Shown here in pieces: positions 7,465 to 16,945 of a stretch of DNA of 64,000 bases. Source of the stretch: Azoarcus sp. L1K30. Lineage in GTDB: Bacteria; Pseudomonadota; Gammaproteobacteria; Burkholderiales; Rhodocyclaceae. The number at the start of each line of letters is the position of its first letter. Position 1 is the stretch's first letter. Location of the stretch: contig NZ_JAGRRD010000001.1 in NCBI RefSeq assembly GCF_018122735.1, positions 4,495,318-4,559,317 of the forward strand, read 5' to 3'. The notes beneath the pieces were generated by a model that was not told the origin of the DNA, did not search any database, and saw nothing but the letters and a program-made list of their open reading frames with translations. The position numbers and the translations under genes were made by a program.

Positions 7465-8421
7465 ATGAGTCTGATCGAAAAAGCAGTACAGCGCCTGGAC
7501 GCCCTGAAGCAGGCGGGCGCCGACAATATTGCCGAGGACAAGCAGAGGCCGCCCGTTGCGGACGTGCCCGCGGCAAAGCCGGCGGCTGCCGAGGTGCCAG
7601 TCCGTCAGCGCGAGAGTTCGTCTTCGGTGCCACTTGCCGATCCGATGCCAACGCCCAATCCGGCCGTTTCACGGCAGGTCGATATCGATCTGGTGCGCCT
7701 TGGCGCGATGGGCATGGTGACGCCAGATCTGCCGCGCGCTGCCATTGCAGAGGAGTTTCGCCTGATCAAGCGCCCCTTGCTCAGCAATGCTACAGCCACC
7801 GGCCCGACCGCGATCGACAATGGCAGCCTGATCATGGTGACCAGCGCGATGCCTGGTGAAGGGAAGTCGTTTACCGCAATCAATCTTGCGGTCTCGATGG
7901 CGATGGAACTCGATTACACGGTACTGCTGGTTGATGCGGACGTCTCACGTCCGTCCGTGCTCAATCGCCTCGGCCTGCCGCCTGAGCGCGGGTTGATGGA
8001 CGTGCTGTCGGGTGAGGTGTCCAATCTTGGCGATGTCCTGCTTCGGACCAATATCGAAAAGCTGTCCATCCTGCCTGCCGGCATGCCCCACCCGCGCGCG
8101 ACCGAGATGCTCGCGTCGGAGTCGATGAACCGGTTGCTCGAGCAAATCGCGAACCGTTATCCAGACCGGATCATCGTGTTCGATTCTCCGCCACTGTTGG
8201 TGACGACCGAGGCGCGTGTGCTGGCAACGCACATGGGGCAGGTCGTGATCGTGGTAGAGGCTGGCAATACGACCCATGGAACGGTCAAGCAGGCGCTGGC
8301 GACGATCGAGAATTGTCCGGTGAAGCTGATGGTACTGAACAAGTCCCGCGAAGATGCGGCGGGTTCCTACTATGGATATGGGTATGGCTATGGTGCGGAA
8401 GCCCGTTCTGAAGCAGCCTGA
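7465..8421 (+). CDS. XrtA-associated tyrosine autokinase (BY-kinase)
   Basis: 318-residue cytoplasmic BY-kinase. A disordered N-terminus (about 1-75) precedes Walker A PGEGKSF at 130-136, Walker A' VLLVDADV at 153-160 and IIVFDSPP near 232. The C-terminus holds a Tyr cluster, YYGYGYGYG at 302-310, the expected autophosphorylation tail. It lacks its own membrane helices and so should pair with the preceding chain-length protein, as in Gram-positive CapA/CapB-type pairs. Family fit: TIGR03018. The codons of the tyrosine tail overlap the start of the next gene. Confidence 0.93.
   Translation: MSLIEKAVQRLDALKQAGADNIAEDKQRPPVADVPAAKPAAAEVPVRQRESSSSVPLADPMPTPNPAVSRQVDIDLVRLGAMGMVTPDLPRAAIAEEFRLIKRPLLSNATATGPTAIDNGSLIMVTSAMPGEGKSFTAINLAVSMAMELDYTVLLVDADVSRPSVLNRLGLPPERGLMDVLSGEVSNLGDVLLRTNIEKLSILPAGMPHPRATEMLASESMNRLLEQIANRYPDRIIVFDSPPLLVTTEARVLATHMGQVVIVVEAGNTTHGTVKQALATIENCPVKLMVLNKSREDAAGSYYGYGYGYGAEARSEAA
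8371..8392 (+). repeat. TATGGN hexamer repeats encoding the tyrosine tail and alternative starts
   Basis: Four imperfect copies of TATGGN (TATGGA, TATGGG, TATGGC, TATGGT, with the first two units abutting at slightly different phase letters) run through this stretch. In the kinase frame they encode repeated Tyr-Gly. In the +2 frame of the next gene they supply several in-frame ATG codons (8372, 8378, 8384, 8390). Confidence 0.6.
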
Positions 8422-9937
8422 CCGATGCGCGGTGCCGACAAGACTGTTGGCGATTGTGCTTGGGGTGGCCGGCTCATGTGGCGCGTTTGCTCAGGGTGTC
8501 GTCCTGACCCCGTCGTTGCAGACGCAACTCACATGGACCGACAACGTGGATGCATCCAGCGCAAAGGAGTCGGACTGGATTGCCGAGGTGTCACCCGGCC
8601 TGGCACTCTCTCGCGATAGCGGGCGCTTTAGCGGGACACTCAATGCGCGACTGCGCAATGTTATGTATGCAAGCGATGCCAGCCGCAATACGTCCTACGT
8701 CGACCTGCAGGGGCAGGGTGAAATCGAGGCGGCGGAGAACATGCTGTTCGTCGAACTTGCGGCGAACATCAGTCGCAACAACCTTTCGTCATTCTCGGGG
8801 CGAAGTGGCAACGACAACTTGAGTGTCGCCGCCACAAACGAGACGAGGACATGGTCGCTCGGCCCCCGGCTGGAGTTCCGCCTCGGTGACAATGCACGCG
8901 GTACCGTGCGTTATCGCTCAACCTGGTTGAGTTCCGGCAGCTCGCAGGTGAGCGACCAAAGACAGGGCTTGCTGACCGCGCAGCTCAGTGATCCGGCGGC
9001 TGGCAGCCTGTTGGGCTGGGGGCTGGACTACAGCCAGAATACGTCGGAGTACGACGATTCGACTACCCGCAATGTCACCCAGGAGACGGCGCGAGCAACG
9101 CTTTACATGAACGTGACGCCGCAGTTCCGGATGCGGGCTATCGGGGGGCACGAGTCAAATGACTACGCGTCTGCCCAGCGTGAGGGCGGGAGCATTTACG
9201 GCGGCGGATTCGACTGGAACCCGACTGAACGAACGTCCATTTCCGGCACGACCGAGGAGCGCATCTTCGGACGCGGGTACAATTTCAGTTTGAAACATCG
9301 CGCACAGCGGTCAACCTGGGATCTGAGCTACGTGAGAGACATTTCCTCGTCGCTGCAGACGTTGAGCGGCGGGATTTTCCAGGACCCGTTGTTCCTGGCG
9401 TTCTACAACGATCCGGCGATGATCGCGGCGCTGCCTGACAGTGCGCAGCGGGAGGCGTTTGTCCGCTTGCTGCTTGGCTACCCTGCTACTGGGGGTACGG
9501 GCGAGGTGGTGTCGAACGCTCATTTCCTGTCGAAATCACTGCGCGGCGCGTTCTCGCTGATCGGAGTACGCAATTCGTTCTCGATGTCTTTCATGCGCAC
9601 CGACCGCGCGCGGCTCAGTTCATTGACCGGGCTTTCGGCGCAGGATGACTTTGCGCTGTCCGACACGGTGAAAACCAGTTCCGTGACCTTATCGTTCAAC
9701 CATAAGTTGTCCGGCACCTCGTCGCTGAATACTGCTGTGACGCGGTCGCGCTCACAGGGGGCCTCGGGTACGGGGCTGGACACCAGACGGACCACGGCAA
9801 CCGTTGGTGTAACGACCCAGCTCGGTGCACGGACAAACGCGGGACTGGCATATCGCTACCAGAGATCGGATGGCAGTTCCGCCTTGAGCGACTTCACCGA
9901 GAACGCAGTGACGGCCAGTCTCGGCATGACTTTCTGA
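8390..9937 (+). CDS. XrtA/PEP-CTERM-associated outer-membrane beta-barrel protein
   Basis: 515 residues from the ATG at 8390. A signal peptide (LLAIVLGVAGSCGAFA) is cleaved near residue 35. The rest is a succession of amphipathic strands with many Ser/Thr/Asn and alternating hydrophobics (GRFSGTLNARLRNVMYASDA, TNAGLAYRYQRSDGSSA), ending VTASLGMTF with a terminal Phe. This matches the TIGR03016 family found only in exosortase A loci; it may form part of the secretion pore. The start overlaps the kinase gene by 32 nt and several upstream ATG or downstream GTG codons are in frame, so the exact start is unsettled. Confidence 0.85.
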   Translation: MVRKPVLKQPDRCAVPTRLLAIVLGVAGSCGAFAQGVVLTPSLQTQLTWTDNVDASSAKESDWIAEVSPGLALSRDSGRFSGTLNARLRNVMYASDASRNTSYVDLQGQGEIEAAENMLFVELAANISRNNLSSFSGRSGNDNLSVAATNETRTWSLGPRLEFRLGDNARGTVRYRSTWLSSGSSQVSDQRQGLLTAQLSDPAAGSLLGWGLDYSQNTSEYDDSTTRNVTQETARATLYMNVTPQFRMRAIGGHESNDYASAQREGGSIYGGGFDWNPTERTSISGTTEERIFGRGYNFSLKHRAQRSTWDLSYVRDISSSLQTLSGGIFQDPLFLAFYNDPAMIAALPDSAQREAFVRLLLGYPATGGTGEVVSNAHFLSKSLRGAFSLIGVRNSFSMSFMRTDRARLSSLTGLSAQDDFALSDTVKTSSVTLSFNHKLSGTSSLNTAVTRSRSQGASGTGLDTRRTTATVGVTTQLGARTNAGLAYRYQRSDGSSALSDFTENAVTASLGMTF

Positions 9938-9948
9938 TCGGGCCTTCG

Positions 9949-11022
9949 ATGTACGAGTCTTACTTCAAGTTTCGCGGCAAACCTTTCCAGCTCAACCCCG
10001 ATCCCGCGTTTTTCTTCGGCAGTCGTGGTCATCGCCGGGCGATGGCCTATCTTGAGTACGGGCTGCACCAAAGCGAAGGTTTCATCGTCATCACCGGCGA
10101 GATCGGCGCCGGCAAGACAACCATCGTTCGCAGTCTGCTCGAGAAACTCGACCCCGAGAAGGTCGTCGCCGCGAACCTCGTCAGTACGCAGATCGACGCC
10201 AGCGAAATCCTGCATCTTGTAGCGACAGCATTTGGTTTGCCCAATCGCTCGCTGGACAAGGCCGGGCTTCTGCTTGCGCTGGAGACTTTCCTGGTTCAGA
10301 CCGCAGCCGCGGGCAAGCGCGCACTGCTGATCGTAGACGAGGCGCAGAATCTCGCGCCTGCAGCGGTGGAGGAGCTGCGCATGCTGTCGAACTTTCAGCT
10401 CGAGGATCACGCGCTGTTGCAGAGTTTCCTTATCGGCCAGCCCGAGTTTCGCGACATCATGCAGGGCGCCGAAATGCAGCAACTGCGTCAGCGGGTCATT
10501 GCGTCCTACCACCTCGGTCCGCTCGATTCTGAAGAAACCAGGTCGTATATCGAGCACCGCTTGCGCCATGTGGGTTGGAGCGACGATCCCATTTTTGATA
10601 GCGAGGCGTTCGGGGCGGTCTACGGCTACACCGGCGGTATTCCGCGTCGGATCAATACCATGTGTGACCGCTTGCTGCTCGGCGCCTTTCTCGCGGATCG
10701 TCACAGTATTGGCGAGCATGACGTGCGTGAGGTGATCGATGAGCTGAAGGAAGAGTTCGCCACACGGCGCGTATATCCGACTGCTGGCGGGCCGACCGAG
10801 TGTGGAGGAGTCGTGGATGTGTCCGCGCTCGCGCTCGACCGCTTGCAGGTCAGCGACGCATTGCGTGAGACCGTGGCAGGTCTTCCCGCACAGACGGACA
10901 TTCGGCGGCTGGAGGCTCGCCTGGTAGGGCTCGAGCACTCGGTGTCCGCGACGCTGAATGTCCTCAACCAGATCCTGCATGCGGTTCGTCGCGACCCACC
11001 ATCCGGAGACTCGCAGGCATGA
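9949..11022 (+). CDS. XrtA-associated AAA ATPase (ExeA/GspA-like)
   Basis: 357 residues. N-terminal MYESYFKFRGKPFQLNPDP is typical of the ExeA-like family. Walker A GEIGAGKTT lies at 50-58, Walker B LLIVDEAQ near 126-132, and YTGGIPRRINTMCDRLLLGAF is the sensor-2 region. The C-terminal 90 residues are helical. This is the TIGR03015 ATPase of XrtA clusters; by analogy with ExeA it may energise assembly of an envelope-spanning complex. The stop overlaps the start of wecB by 4 nt (ATGA). Confidence 0.92.
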   Translation: MYESYFKFRGKPFQLNPDPAFFFGSRGHRRAMAYLEYGLHQSEGFIVITGEIGAGKTTIVRSLLEKLDPEKVVAANLVSTQIDASEILHLVATAFGLPNRSLDKAGLLLALETFLVQTAAAGKRALLIVDEAQNLAPAAVEELRMLSNFQLEDHALLQSFLIGQPEFRDIMQGAEMQQLRQRVIASYHLGPLDSEETRSYIEHRLRHVGWSDDPIFDSEAFGAVYGYTGGIPRRINTMCDRLLLGAFLADRHSIGEHDVREVIDELKEEFATRRVYPTAGGPTECGGVVDVSALALDRLQVSDALRETVAGLPAQTDIRRLEARLVGLEHSVSATLNVLNQILHAVRRDPPSGDSQA

Positions 11023-12188
11023 ACGACAAGCTGCCTGAAGGCCCGCTCGCGCCCGTCATTTGCGTCGTTGGCGCACGTCCGAATTACATGAAGGTTGCAC
11101 CGATCATTCGCGCTTTTGCGTCCCATTCGCCACCGATTCGTACGCTGCTGGTTCATACCGGACAACACTACGACCCCGCAATGAAGGATCGGCTTTTTAC
11201 GGATCTGGAGCTTCCAGATCCTGATGTCAATCTGGCGGTGGGGTCGGGGACGCATGCCGTGCAGACGGCAGAGGTGATGAAGCGCTTCGAACCGATCATC
11301 GAACAATACGGCGCTCGTGCCGTGCTGGTGGTGGGCGACGTCAATTCGACGCTTGCCTGTGCGCTGGTTGCGGCGAAAAGGCATATCCCGGTTGTGCATG
11401 TCGAGTCCGGTCTGCGCAGCAATGATCGCCGTATGCCGGAAGAAATCAACCGTATCCTAACGGATCAGATTTCCGACGTTCTCTACACGACCGAGCGCAC
11501 TGCGCATGCCAACCTCGAGCGTGAAGGGATTCCCGCAGGGCGGGCAGTGTTCGTCGGCAACGTCATGATCGACAGTTTGCGGGCCAGCCTTGCCAAGGCT
11601 GTTCCGGCGGCCGAATTGCTCGCCGCAGCCGGGCTCGATCCGCAGCGCATTGCCGGTGGTTACGGCGTCGTGACCCTGCATCGTCCCTCCAACGTGGACG
11701 ATGTCCGGACGCTTGGCCCGCTTATCGACGCCTTGCGACAGATCGGTACGAAGCTGCCGCTGATCTTCGCGCTGCACCCGCGCACGCGGTCGAGTCTCGA
11801 GCGCTTCGGCATGCTTGATCGTCTTGATACGCCCGGATTCCTGATCTTGCCGCCGCAGGGCTACCTCGAGATGCTGGGGCTGATGTCCGATGCGACGATG
11901 GTCTTGACCGATTCGGGCGGGATACAGGAGGAAACGACGGCTCTGGGTGTGCCTTGCCTCACGATTCGGGAGAATACCGAGCGCCCCATTACCGTTGAGC
12001 AGGGCACCAACACGCTGGTAGGCATCGACCCGCGGGCCGTGATTGCCGCAGCGGATAACGTGCTGGCGGGCCATGGCAAGGCCGGATGCGTGCCCGAGAA
12101 TTGGGATGGCAAGACGGCGGATCGGATTGCTTCCCATCTGTCCGCATGGCTTCTTGAGCATGAAGCCGCGCAGGCCGTAGAGACCTGA
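11019..12188 (+). CDS. wecB: UDP-N-acetylglucosamine 2-epimerase
   Basis: 389-residue cytosolic enzyme interconverting UDP-GlcNAc and UDP-ManNAc, so ManNAc or a derivative (for example ManNAcA) is likely in the polymer. Recognisable signatures are GARPNYMKVAPI at 18-29, TGQHYDPAM at 47-55, VHVESGLRSNDRRMPEE, HRPSNVDD, LHPRTR and TDSGGIQEE. Length matches the family. Translationally coupled to the ATPase by ATGA. No ManNAc dehydrogenase gene is in the window. Confidence 0.95.
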   Translation: MNDKLPEGPLAPVICVVGARPNYMKVAPIIRAFASHSPPIRTLLVHTGQHYDPAMKDRLFTDLELPDPDVNLAVGSGTHAVQTAEVMKRFEPIIEQYGARAVLVVGDVNSTLACALVAAKRHIPVVHVESGLRSNDRRMPEEINRILTDQISDVLYTTERTAHANLEREGIPAGRAVFVGNVMIDSLRASLAKAVPAAELLAAAGLDPQRIAGGYGVVTLHRPSNVDDVRTLGPLIDALRQIGTKLPLIFALHPRTRSSLERFGMLDRLDTPGFLILPPQGYLEMLGLMSDATMVLTDSGGIQEETTALGVPCLTIRENTERPITVEQGTNTLVGIDPRAVIAAADNVLAGHGKAGCVPENWDGKTADRIASHLSAWLLEHEAAQAVET

Positions 12189-12200
12189 GCAGGGACGAAC

Positions 12201-13064
12201 ATGAAGCACTCGCTCACAAATGCGACGGCGTCGCCGATTACCAATGCGTTGACGATCGACGTAGAGGACTACTTTCAGGTCTCGGCGCTAGCGCCGCACT
12301 TCCCCCGCAACGCGTGGGATACCGTGCCATGCCGTGTCGAGCGCAATGTCGACCTGATTCTCGAGATGCTGGATCAAGCGGGTGCCAAAGCGACTTTCTT
12401 CACCTTGGGATGGGTTGCCGATCGTTATCCCCAAGTGGTTCGCCGTATCGTGGGTGATGGTCACGAGATTGCCAGCCACGGCTATAGCCACGAGCGTGCA
12501 AGCGCGATGACGCCGAAGGCGTTCCTGGCCGATATCGTGTTGGCGAAAGCCGTGCTGGAAGACATTTCGGGACAGGTGGTCACCGGCTACCGCGCGCCCA
12601 GCTTTTCAATCGGGCTGGCCAATCTATGGGCTCATGACACGATTTCTCAAGCGGGCTATGTCTACAGTTCAAGCGTCTATCCGGTGAAGCATGATCACTA
12701 CGGCATTCCGGACGCGCCGCGCTTTCCGTATCTTCTGGCGTCGGGGCTGATGGAGATTCCGGTCACCACCATGCGCTGGCTTGGCCGCAACTGGCCCGCT
12801 GGAGGTGGCGGCTATTTTCGTCTGCTGCCCTATTCCGTGTCGCGTTGGCAGATTGCTAAGGTCAATCACGATGATGGGCGCCCGGCGATCTTCTATTTTC
12901 ACCCCTGGGAGGTCGATCCCGCGCAGCCACGTGTTGCGGACGCTTCCGCCAAGACGCGTTTTCGCCACTATGTGAACCTGGCGCGAACGGAGCAGCGACT
13001 CAAGCGGTTGCTGGCCGATTTCCAGTGGGGACGCGCAGACGACGTGTTTCGCGATGCCGTCTGA
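12201..13064 (+). CDS. XrtA-system polysaccharide deacetylase
   Basis: 287-residue carbohydrate esterase family 4 (NodB) protein without a signal peptide. TIDVEDYFQ (acidic metal/base motif, D20-D23), SHGYSHE (metal-binding His 93 and 97), GYRAPSFS at 129-136 and FYFHPWEVDP are characteristic of the PEP-CTERM deacetylase family (TIGR03006; DUF3473 C-terminus). It probably removes N-acetyl groups from a lipid-linked or cytosolic glycan intermediate. AGGGA lies 6 nt before the ATG, 12 bp after wecB. Confidence 0.93.
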   Translation: MKHSLTNATASPITNALTIDVEDYFQVSALAPHFPRNAWDTVPCRVERNVDLILEMLDQAGAKATFFTLGWVADRYPQVVRRIVGDGHEIASHGYSHERASAMTPKAFLADIVLAKAVLEDISGQVVTGYRAPSFSIGLANLWAHDTISQAGYVYSSSVYPVKHDHYGIPDAPRFPYLLASGLMEIPVTTMRWLGRNWPAGGGGYFRLLPYSVSRWQIAKVNHDDGRPAIFYFHPWEVDPAQPRVADASAKTRFRHYVNLARTEQRLKRLLADFQWGRADDVFRDAV

Positions 13065-14133
13065 CAATACTTCAATCACTGCTATGGATCGTCTCCCCAT
13101 TGTCGTCAAGAAGCTTTCACCGGCCGATATTCCGCGTTGGGATGCGTTCGTGAGGGCATGTCCTCAGGGCACCTTCTTTCATCTGGCTGCTTGGCAAGCC
13201 ATCACGGAGCAGATTTTCCGGCACCGCACGTTCTTTCTTTACGCGGAGCGTTTGGGGGAGATCGTGGGTGTGTTGCCGCTGGCTGAGGTCAAGAGTCGCC
13301 TGTTCGGCCATGCCCTGACCTCCTTGCCCTTTTGTGTCTATGGCGGTGTCGCCGCGGATGCGGAATCGGAGGTCGAGGTGCTCGCGGCGCTCGAGGCAGA
13401 AGCTGACCGCCTCGCGCGCGAGCTGGGTGTGCAGCACCTCGAATACCGCAATCTGAGCACCCGCCACGCGGACTGGCCGCGGCAGACGTTGTATGTGACA
13501 TTCCGCAAGCCCATCCTGCCGGAGGTCGATGACAACATGCTTGCCATCCCGCGCAAGCAGCGTGCGATGGTGCGCAAGGGGATCAAGAACGGTCTGTTGA
13601 GCCACATCGACCGCGATGTCGGCCGCTTTTTCGCCGTGTACGCGGACAATGTCCTGCGCCACGGTACGCCGGCGCTGCCCCTGCGTTTCTTCGAATGCCT
13701 GAAGGACACCTTTGGCGAGGACTGTGAGGTGCTCACGGTCACGGATGCGCAGGGCAAGGTCCTGTCCAGTGTGCTCAGTTTCTACTTTCGTGACGAGGTC
13801 CTTCCCTACTATGCAGGGGACGATCTCGCCGCGCGCGATCTGGCAGCCAACGACTTCAAGTACTGGGAGCTGATGCGGCGCGCGTGCGAGCGCGGCTGCA
13901 AGGTATTCGACTACGGTCGGAGCAAGGTGGGCACCGGACCATACAGCTTCAAGAAGAACTGGGGGTTCGAGCCGCAGACCCTGTCGTACGAATACCGACT
14001 CTACAAACGCGACAGCGTGCCTCAGAACAACCCGATGAACCCGAAATACCGGCTCTTCATCGCGCTCTGGAAGCGTCTACCCGTAGGGGTGGCAAATGCC
14101 GTCGGACCGCATATCGTGCGCAACCTGGGGTGA
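13054..14133 (+). CDS. FemAB-family XrtA-associated protein
   Basis: 359 residues with the duplicated GNAT-like FemAB/MprF fold: FVRACPQGTFFHLAAWQAI and RTFFLYAERLGEIVGVLPLAEVKS in the first half, KYWELMRRACERGCKVFDYGRSKVGTG in the second. Fits the TIGR03019 family of XrtA loci. FemAB enzymes transfer amino acids from aminoacyl-tRNA, so this could add an aminoacyl group to a sugar or lipid carrier; that is inference. The longest start (13054) overlaps the deacetylase by 11 nt; ATG 13084 is an alternative. Confidence 0.9.
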   Translation: MPSDNTSITAMDRLPIVVKKLSPADIPRWDAFVRACPQGTFFHLAAWQAITEQIFRHRTFFLYAERLGEIVGVLPLAEVKSRLFGHALTSLPFCVYGGVAADAESEVEVLAALEAEADRLARELGVQHLEYRNLSTRHADWPRQTLYVTFRKPILPEVDDNMLAIPRKQRAMVRKGIKNGLLSHIDRDVGRFFAVYADNVLRHGTPALPLRFFECLKDTFGEDCEVLTVTDAQGKVLSSVLSFYFRDEVLPYYAGDDLAARDLAANDFKYWELMRRACERGCKVFDYGRSKVGTGPYSFKKNWGFEPQTLSYEYRLYKRDSVPQNNPMNPKYRLFIALWKRLPVGVANAVGPHIVRNLG

Positions 14134-14139
14134 TCGCCG

Positions 14140-15405
14140 GTGGCAGATGATCGAACCCCGCTGCTCTATCTGGTCCATCGGATCCCCTTTCCGCCCAACA
14201 AGGGTGACAAGGTTCGTTCGCACAATATCCTTCGTCGCCTGGCGCAAAGGCATCGGGTCTTTCTGGGCACCTTCGTCGATCATCCCGATGATCGACAGTA
14301 TGTCGAGCGCTTGGGAGAATGGTGTGAGGAAGTCCATGTCGTCGAACTCGACCCCAGGTGGGCTCGTTTGGCGAGCTTGCGAGGCTTGTTGACCGGCGAG
14401 GCATTGAGTCTGCCCTACTATCGGAACAGGGGGCTGGCGCAATGGGTGGAGTCGGTCGTTTCCCGTGAGCACATCCAGGCCGCAGTCGCATTTTCCGGGC
14501 CGATGGCCCAGTACCTGAAGCCTTCCGGGCTCCGTACCACGATCGTCGATTTCTGCGATCTGGACTCGGCGAAATGGGGACAGTACGCGGCAGACCGCAT
14601 GTGGCCAATGTCCTGGTTGTATCGGCGGGAAGAGGCGAAGTTGCTTGCGTTCGAGCGCGCTGCGGCGCTTGCCAGTAATGCCAGTCTGTTCGTGACGGAG
14701 GCCGAAGCGGCGCTTTTCAAGGCGGCTGCGCCCGAGGTCGGAAGTCGTGTGGGCGTGATGCGGAACGGTGTCGATGCGGAATTCTTCTCGCCCGAGGGGC
14801 ATCCCAACCCGTATGAAGAGGGGGGGCGGGTACTGCTGTTTACCGGAGCAATGGATTACTGGCCAAACATCGATGCCGTCACCTGGTTTGCGGCCGAGCT
14901 GCTACCCCGGATTCGTGAGCGGTATCCCGACGTGTGCTTCTGGATCGTCGGCATGAACCCGACCCCGGCGGTGCAGGCGCTTGCGGCGAAGGATGTACGG
15001 GTGACCGGAACCGTAGCCGATGTGCGGCCCTACCTCGCGCACGCCGACATTGTAGTGGTGCCACTGCGCATCGCGCGGGGGATCCAGAACAAGGTCCTGG
15101 AAGCCATGGCGATGGCGAAGCCGGTGGTTGTGTCAGAAGCATCGGCGGCGGGGTTGGACGCCGTGTTCGGCGTTGACTGTGAGGTCGCGCACGGTGCGGA
15201 TGGTCTGATTTCCGGTATCTTCCGGCTTTTCGAGAACGATGTGCTGCGCCGCAAAATGGGTGTCGCCGCACGGAGAAAGATACTGGATTGCCATAGCTGG
15301 GGTGCGCACCTCGATGTACTCGACACCTTGATCGCACCCGGTGGCGCTGATCACCCCCCCTCTGACAGGGCACTGGAGAACACCCGGCACCATGAGTACC
15401 CATGA
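14140..15405 (+). CDS. XrtA-system glycosyltransferase (TIGR03087 type)
   Basis: 421-residue GT-B glycosyltransferase beginning with a GTG codon. LLYLVHRIPFPPNKGDKVRSHNILRRLA is a hallmark of the XrtA-specific 'stp1' family. The C-terminal nucleotide-sugar domain shows GRVLLFTGAMDYWPNIDAVTWF, then RVTGTVADVRPYLAHADIVVVPLRIARGIQNKVLEAMAMAKPVV. It probably adds a sugar to the lipid-linked repeat. It overlaps the exosortase gene by 14 nt. Confidence 0.93.
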   Translation: MADDRTPLLYLVHRIPFPPNKGDKVRSHNILRRLAQRHRVFLGTFVDHPDDRQYVERLGEWCEEVHVVELDPRWARLASLRGLLTGEALSLPYYRNRGLAQWVESVVSREHIQAAVAFSGPMAQYLKPSGLRTTIVDFCDLDSAKWGQYAADRMWPMSWLYRREEAKLLAFERAAALASNASLFVTEAEAALFKAAAPEVGSRVGVMRNGVDAEFFSPEGHPNPYEEGGRVLLFTGAMDYWPNIDAVTWFAAELLPRIRERYPDVCFWIVGMNPTPAVQALAAKDVRVTGTVADVRPYLAHADIVVVPLRIARGIQNKVLEAMAMAKPVVVSEASAAGLDAVFGVDCEVAHGADGLISGIFRLFENDVLRRKMGVAARRKILDCHSWGAHLDVLDTLIAPGGADHPPSDRALENTRHHEYP

Positions 15406-16945
15406 GTATGCCAATGCCGACACGAGCGGGACCTTCGTCGTGAGTGAGCCTGGCGGACCGTTCAGGCGCGTCGTCTTCGTATTGCTCGTCGTGTTTGCCT
15501 GGTGCGTCGGCTGGTACTGGTCCACGGCAGCCGAGATTGCCAGCTTGTGGTGGATGTCCGAGACGTTCGCGCATGGTCTGGTCGTGCTGCCCGTATTCGG
15601 GTGGCTGGTATGGCGTTTGCGGGAACGCATCGCGTTGTTGCCGCCCTTGCCGGAGATCCGCTTCATCGGCGTGGTGCTGCTTGGGGGGCTGCTGTGGATC
15701 GCGGGAGACGCTGCCGCGGTGTCTGCGGCCACTCACGCCGGGCTTGGGATCATGCTGCTCGGTAGTATCGCAAGCCTGTTGGGCACGCAGCTGACCGTCG
15801 CTCTCGCCTTCCCGTTGGTATTTCTTCTGTTTGGCGTGCCCATCGGGGATTTCCTCCTGCCGGAAATGATGGATCTGACGGCCAGGTTTACGGTGTCTGC
15901 ACTCAGGCTGAGCGGCGTGCCCGTTTACCAGGAAGGCCTGCAGTTCATCGTACCAAACGGACGCTGGTCGGTCGTCGAGGCCTGCAGCGGCATTCGCTAC
16001 CTGATTGCCTCGATCTTCGTTGGTTCGCTGTATGCCTACTTGAGCTATCGCAGCGCGCGCAAACGCTTGCTCTTCATGTGCGCGGCGCTCGTCGTTCCGA
16101 TCCTTGCCAATTGGGTCAGAGCCTATCTCATCGTGATGCTGGGATACCTGTCGGGCAACAAGCTCGCAACCGGGGTGGATCATCTGATCTATGGCTGGGT
16201 CTTCTTTGGCGTCGTTATCCTTCTGCTCTTTGCCAGTGGGCGGCGGTGGATGGATGAGCCCGCCGACCTGAGCGCCCCGATCAAGCCTGCCAACCCCCAA
16301 CAAAAGGCGCGCTGGTCGGTTGCGCTGCCGCTGGCGTTGGTCCTGGCCGCATTTCCGCTCGCCGCACATCGCATCTCACCGCCTTCGGCGCAGTTTGAGG
16401 TGGCCTACACGCCGCCCGTCGCGGCGTCGAACTGGATGATCGTCGCAGGCGCCACGCCGGAATATCGTCCGTCGTATGTCGGGTATCGCGGCATGGCCGA
16501 ATCCGTGTATGCCTCTCGGACACTGGCACAGCCCCCAGTGTTCCTCTTCTCCGCGCTGTACGCGGAGCAGGGGCAAGGTGCCGAAATGGTGACCTTTGGC
16601 AATGGCCTGCGGCCCGAGGGCGGGACGGGGGCCAAGACTATCCCGAGCGAGGCGCTGGAGACGGCGCTCGGTACAGTGGACTACGTATTGATCAATACGG
16701 CGGGGCGCTTCTCGGTGATCAGGTGGTATGTCGTGAATGGGCGTGTGATGACGCGTGAATGGGAAGTCAAGGCGCGGCTCGCGCTGATGCGCCTTCTTGG
16801 CCAGTCCGATACTTCGATGGTGTTCGTGCTCTCCACGCCGGATACGGACGAATCGGGTGTGGACCGGCTTCGGGCGTTCATTGCAGACCACGCTGAGAGC
16901 ATTCGGGCCGCGACCATGCGTGCGCAGGGCGAGGGCCGGCGATGA
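15392..16945 (+). CDS. xrtA: Exosortase A fused to EpsI domain
   Basis: 517-residue polytopic membrane protein. Eight or so transmembrane helices carry the transpeptidase-like triad: Cys198 in VVEACSGIRYL, Arg243 in ANWVRAYLIVMLGY and His264 in TGVDHLIYGWVFF. The C-terminal 200 residues form the EpsI domain (ASNWMIVAGATPEYRPSYVGYRG...). Family fit is XrtA (TIGR03109) with EpsI (TIGR02914). It recognises C-terminal PEP-CTERM tripartite signals, cleaves them and probably attaches the proteins to the EPS or a lipid anchor. The ATG at 15392 lies inside the preceding gene; the end overlaps the next gene by ATGA. Confidence 0.96.
   Translation: MSTHEYANADTSGTFVVSEPGGPFRRVVFVLLVVFAWCVGWYWSTAAEIASLWWMSETFAHGLVVLPVFGWLVWRLRERIALLPPLPEIRFIGVVLLGGLLWIAGDAAAVSAATHAGLGIMLLGSIASLLGTQLTVALAFPLVFLLFGVPIGDFLLPEMMDLTARFTVSALRLSGVPVYQEGLQFIVPNGRWSVVEACSGIRYLIASIFVGSLYAYLSYRSARKRLLFMCAALVVPILANWVRAYLIVMLGYLSGNKLATGVDHLIYGWVFFGVVILLLFASGRRWMDEPADLSAPIKPANPQQKARWSVALPLALVLAAFPLAAHRISPPSAQFEVAYTPPVAASNWMIVAGATPEYRPSYVGYRGMAESVYASRTLAQPPVFLFSALYAEQGQGAEMVTFGNGLRPEGGTGAKTIPSEALETALGTVDYVLINTAGRFSVIRWYVVNGRVMTREWEVKARLALMRLLGQSDTSMVFVLSTPDTDESGVDRLRAFIADHAESIRAATMRAQGEGRR

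Noticed and set aside
14879-16369. 496-codon open frame on the minus strand opposite exosortase
   Set aside because: Hydrophilic repetitive shadow; exosortase triad on the plus strand is definitive.
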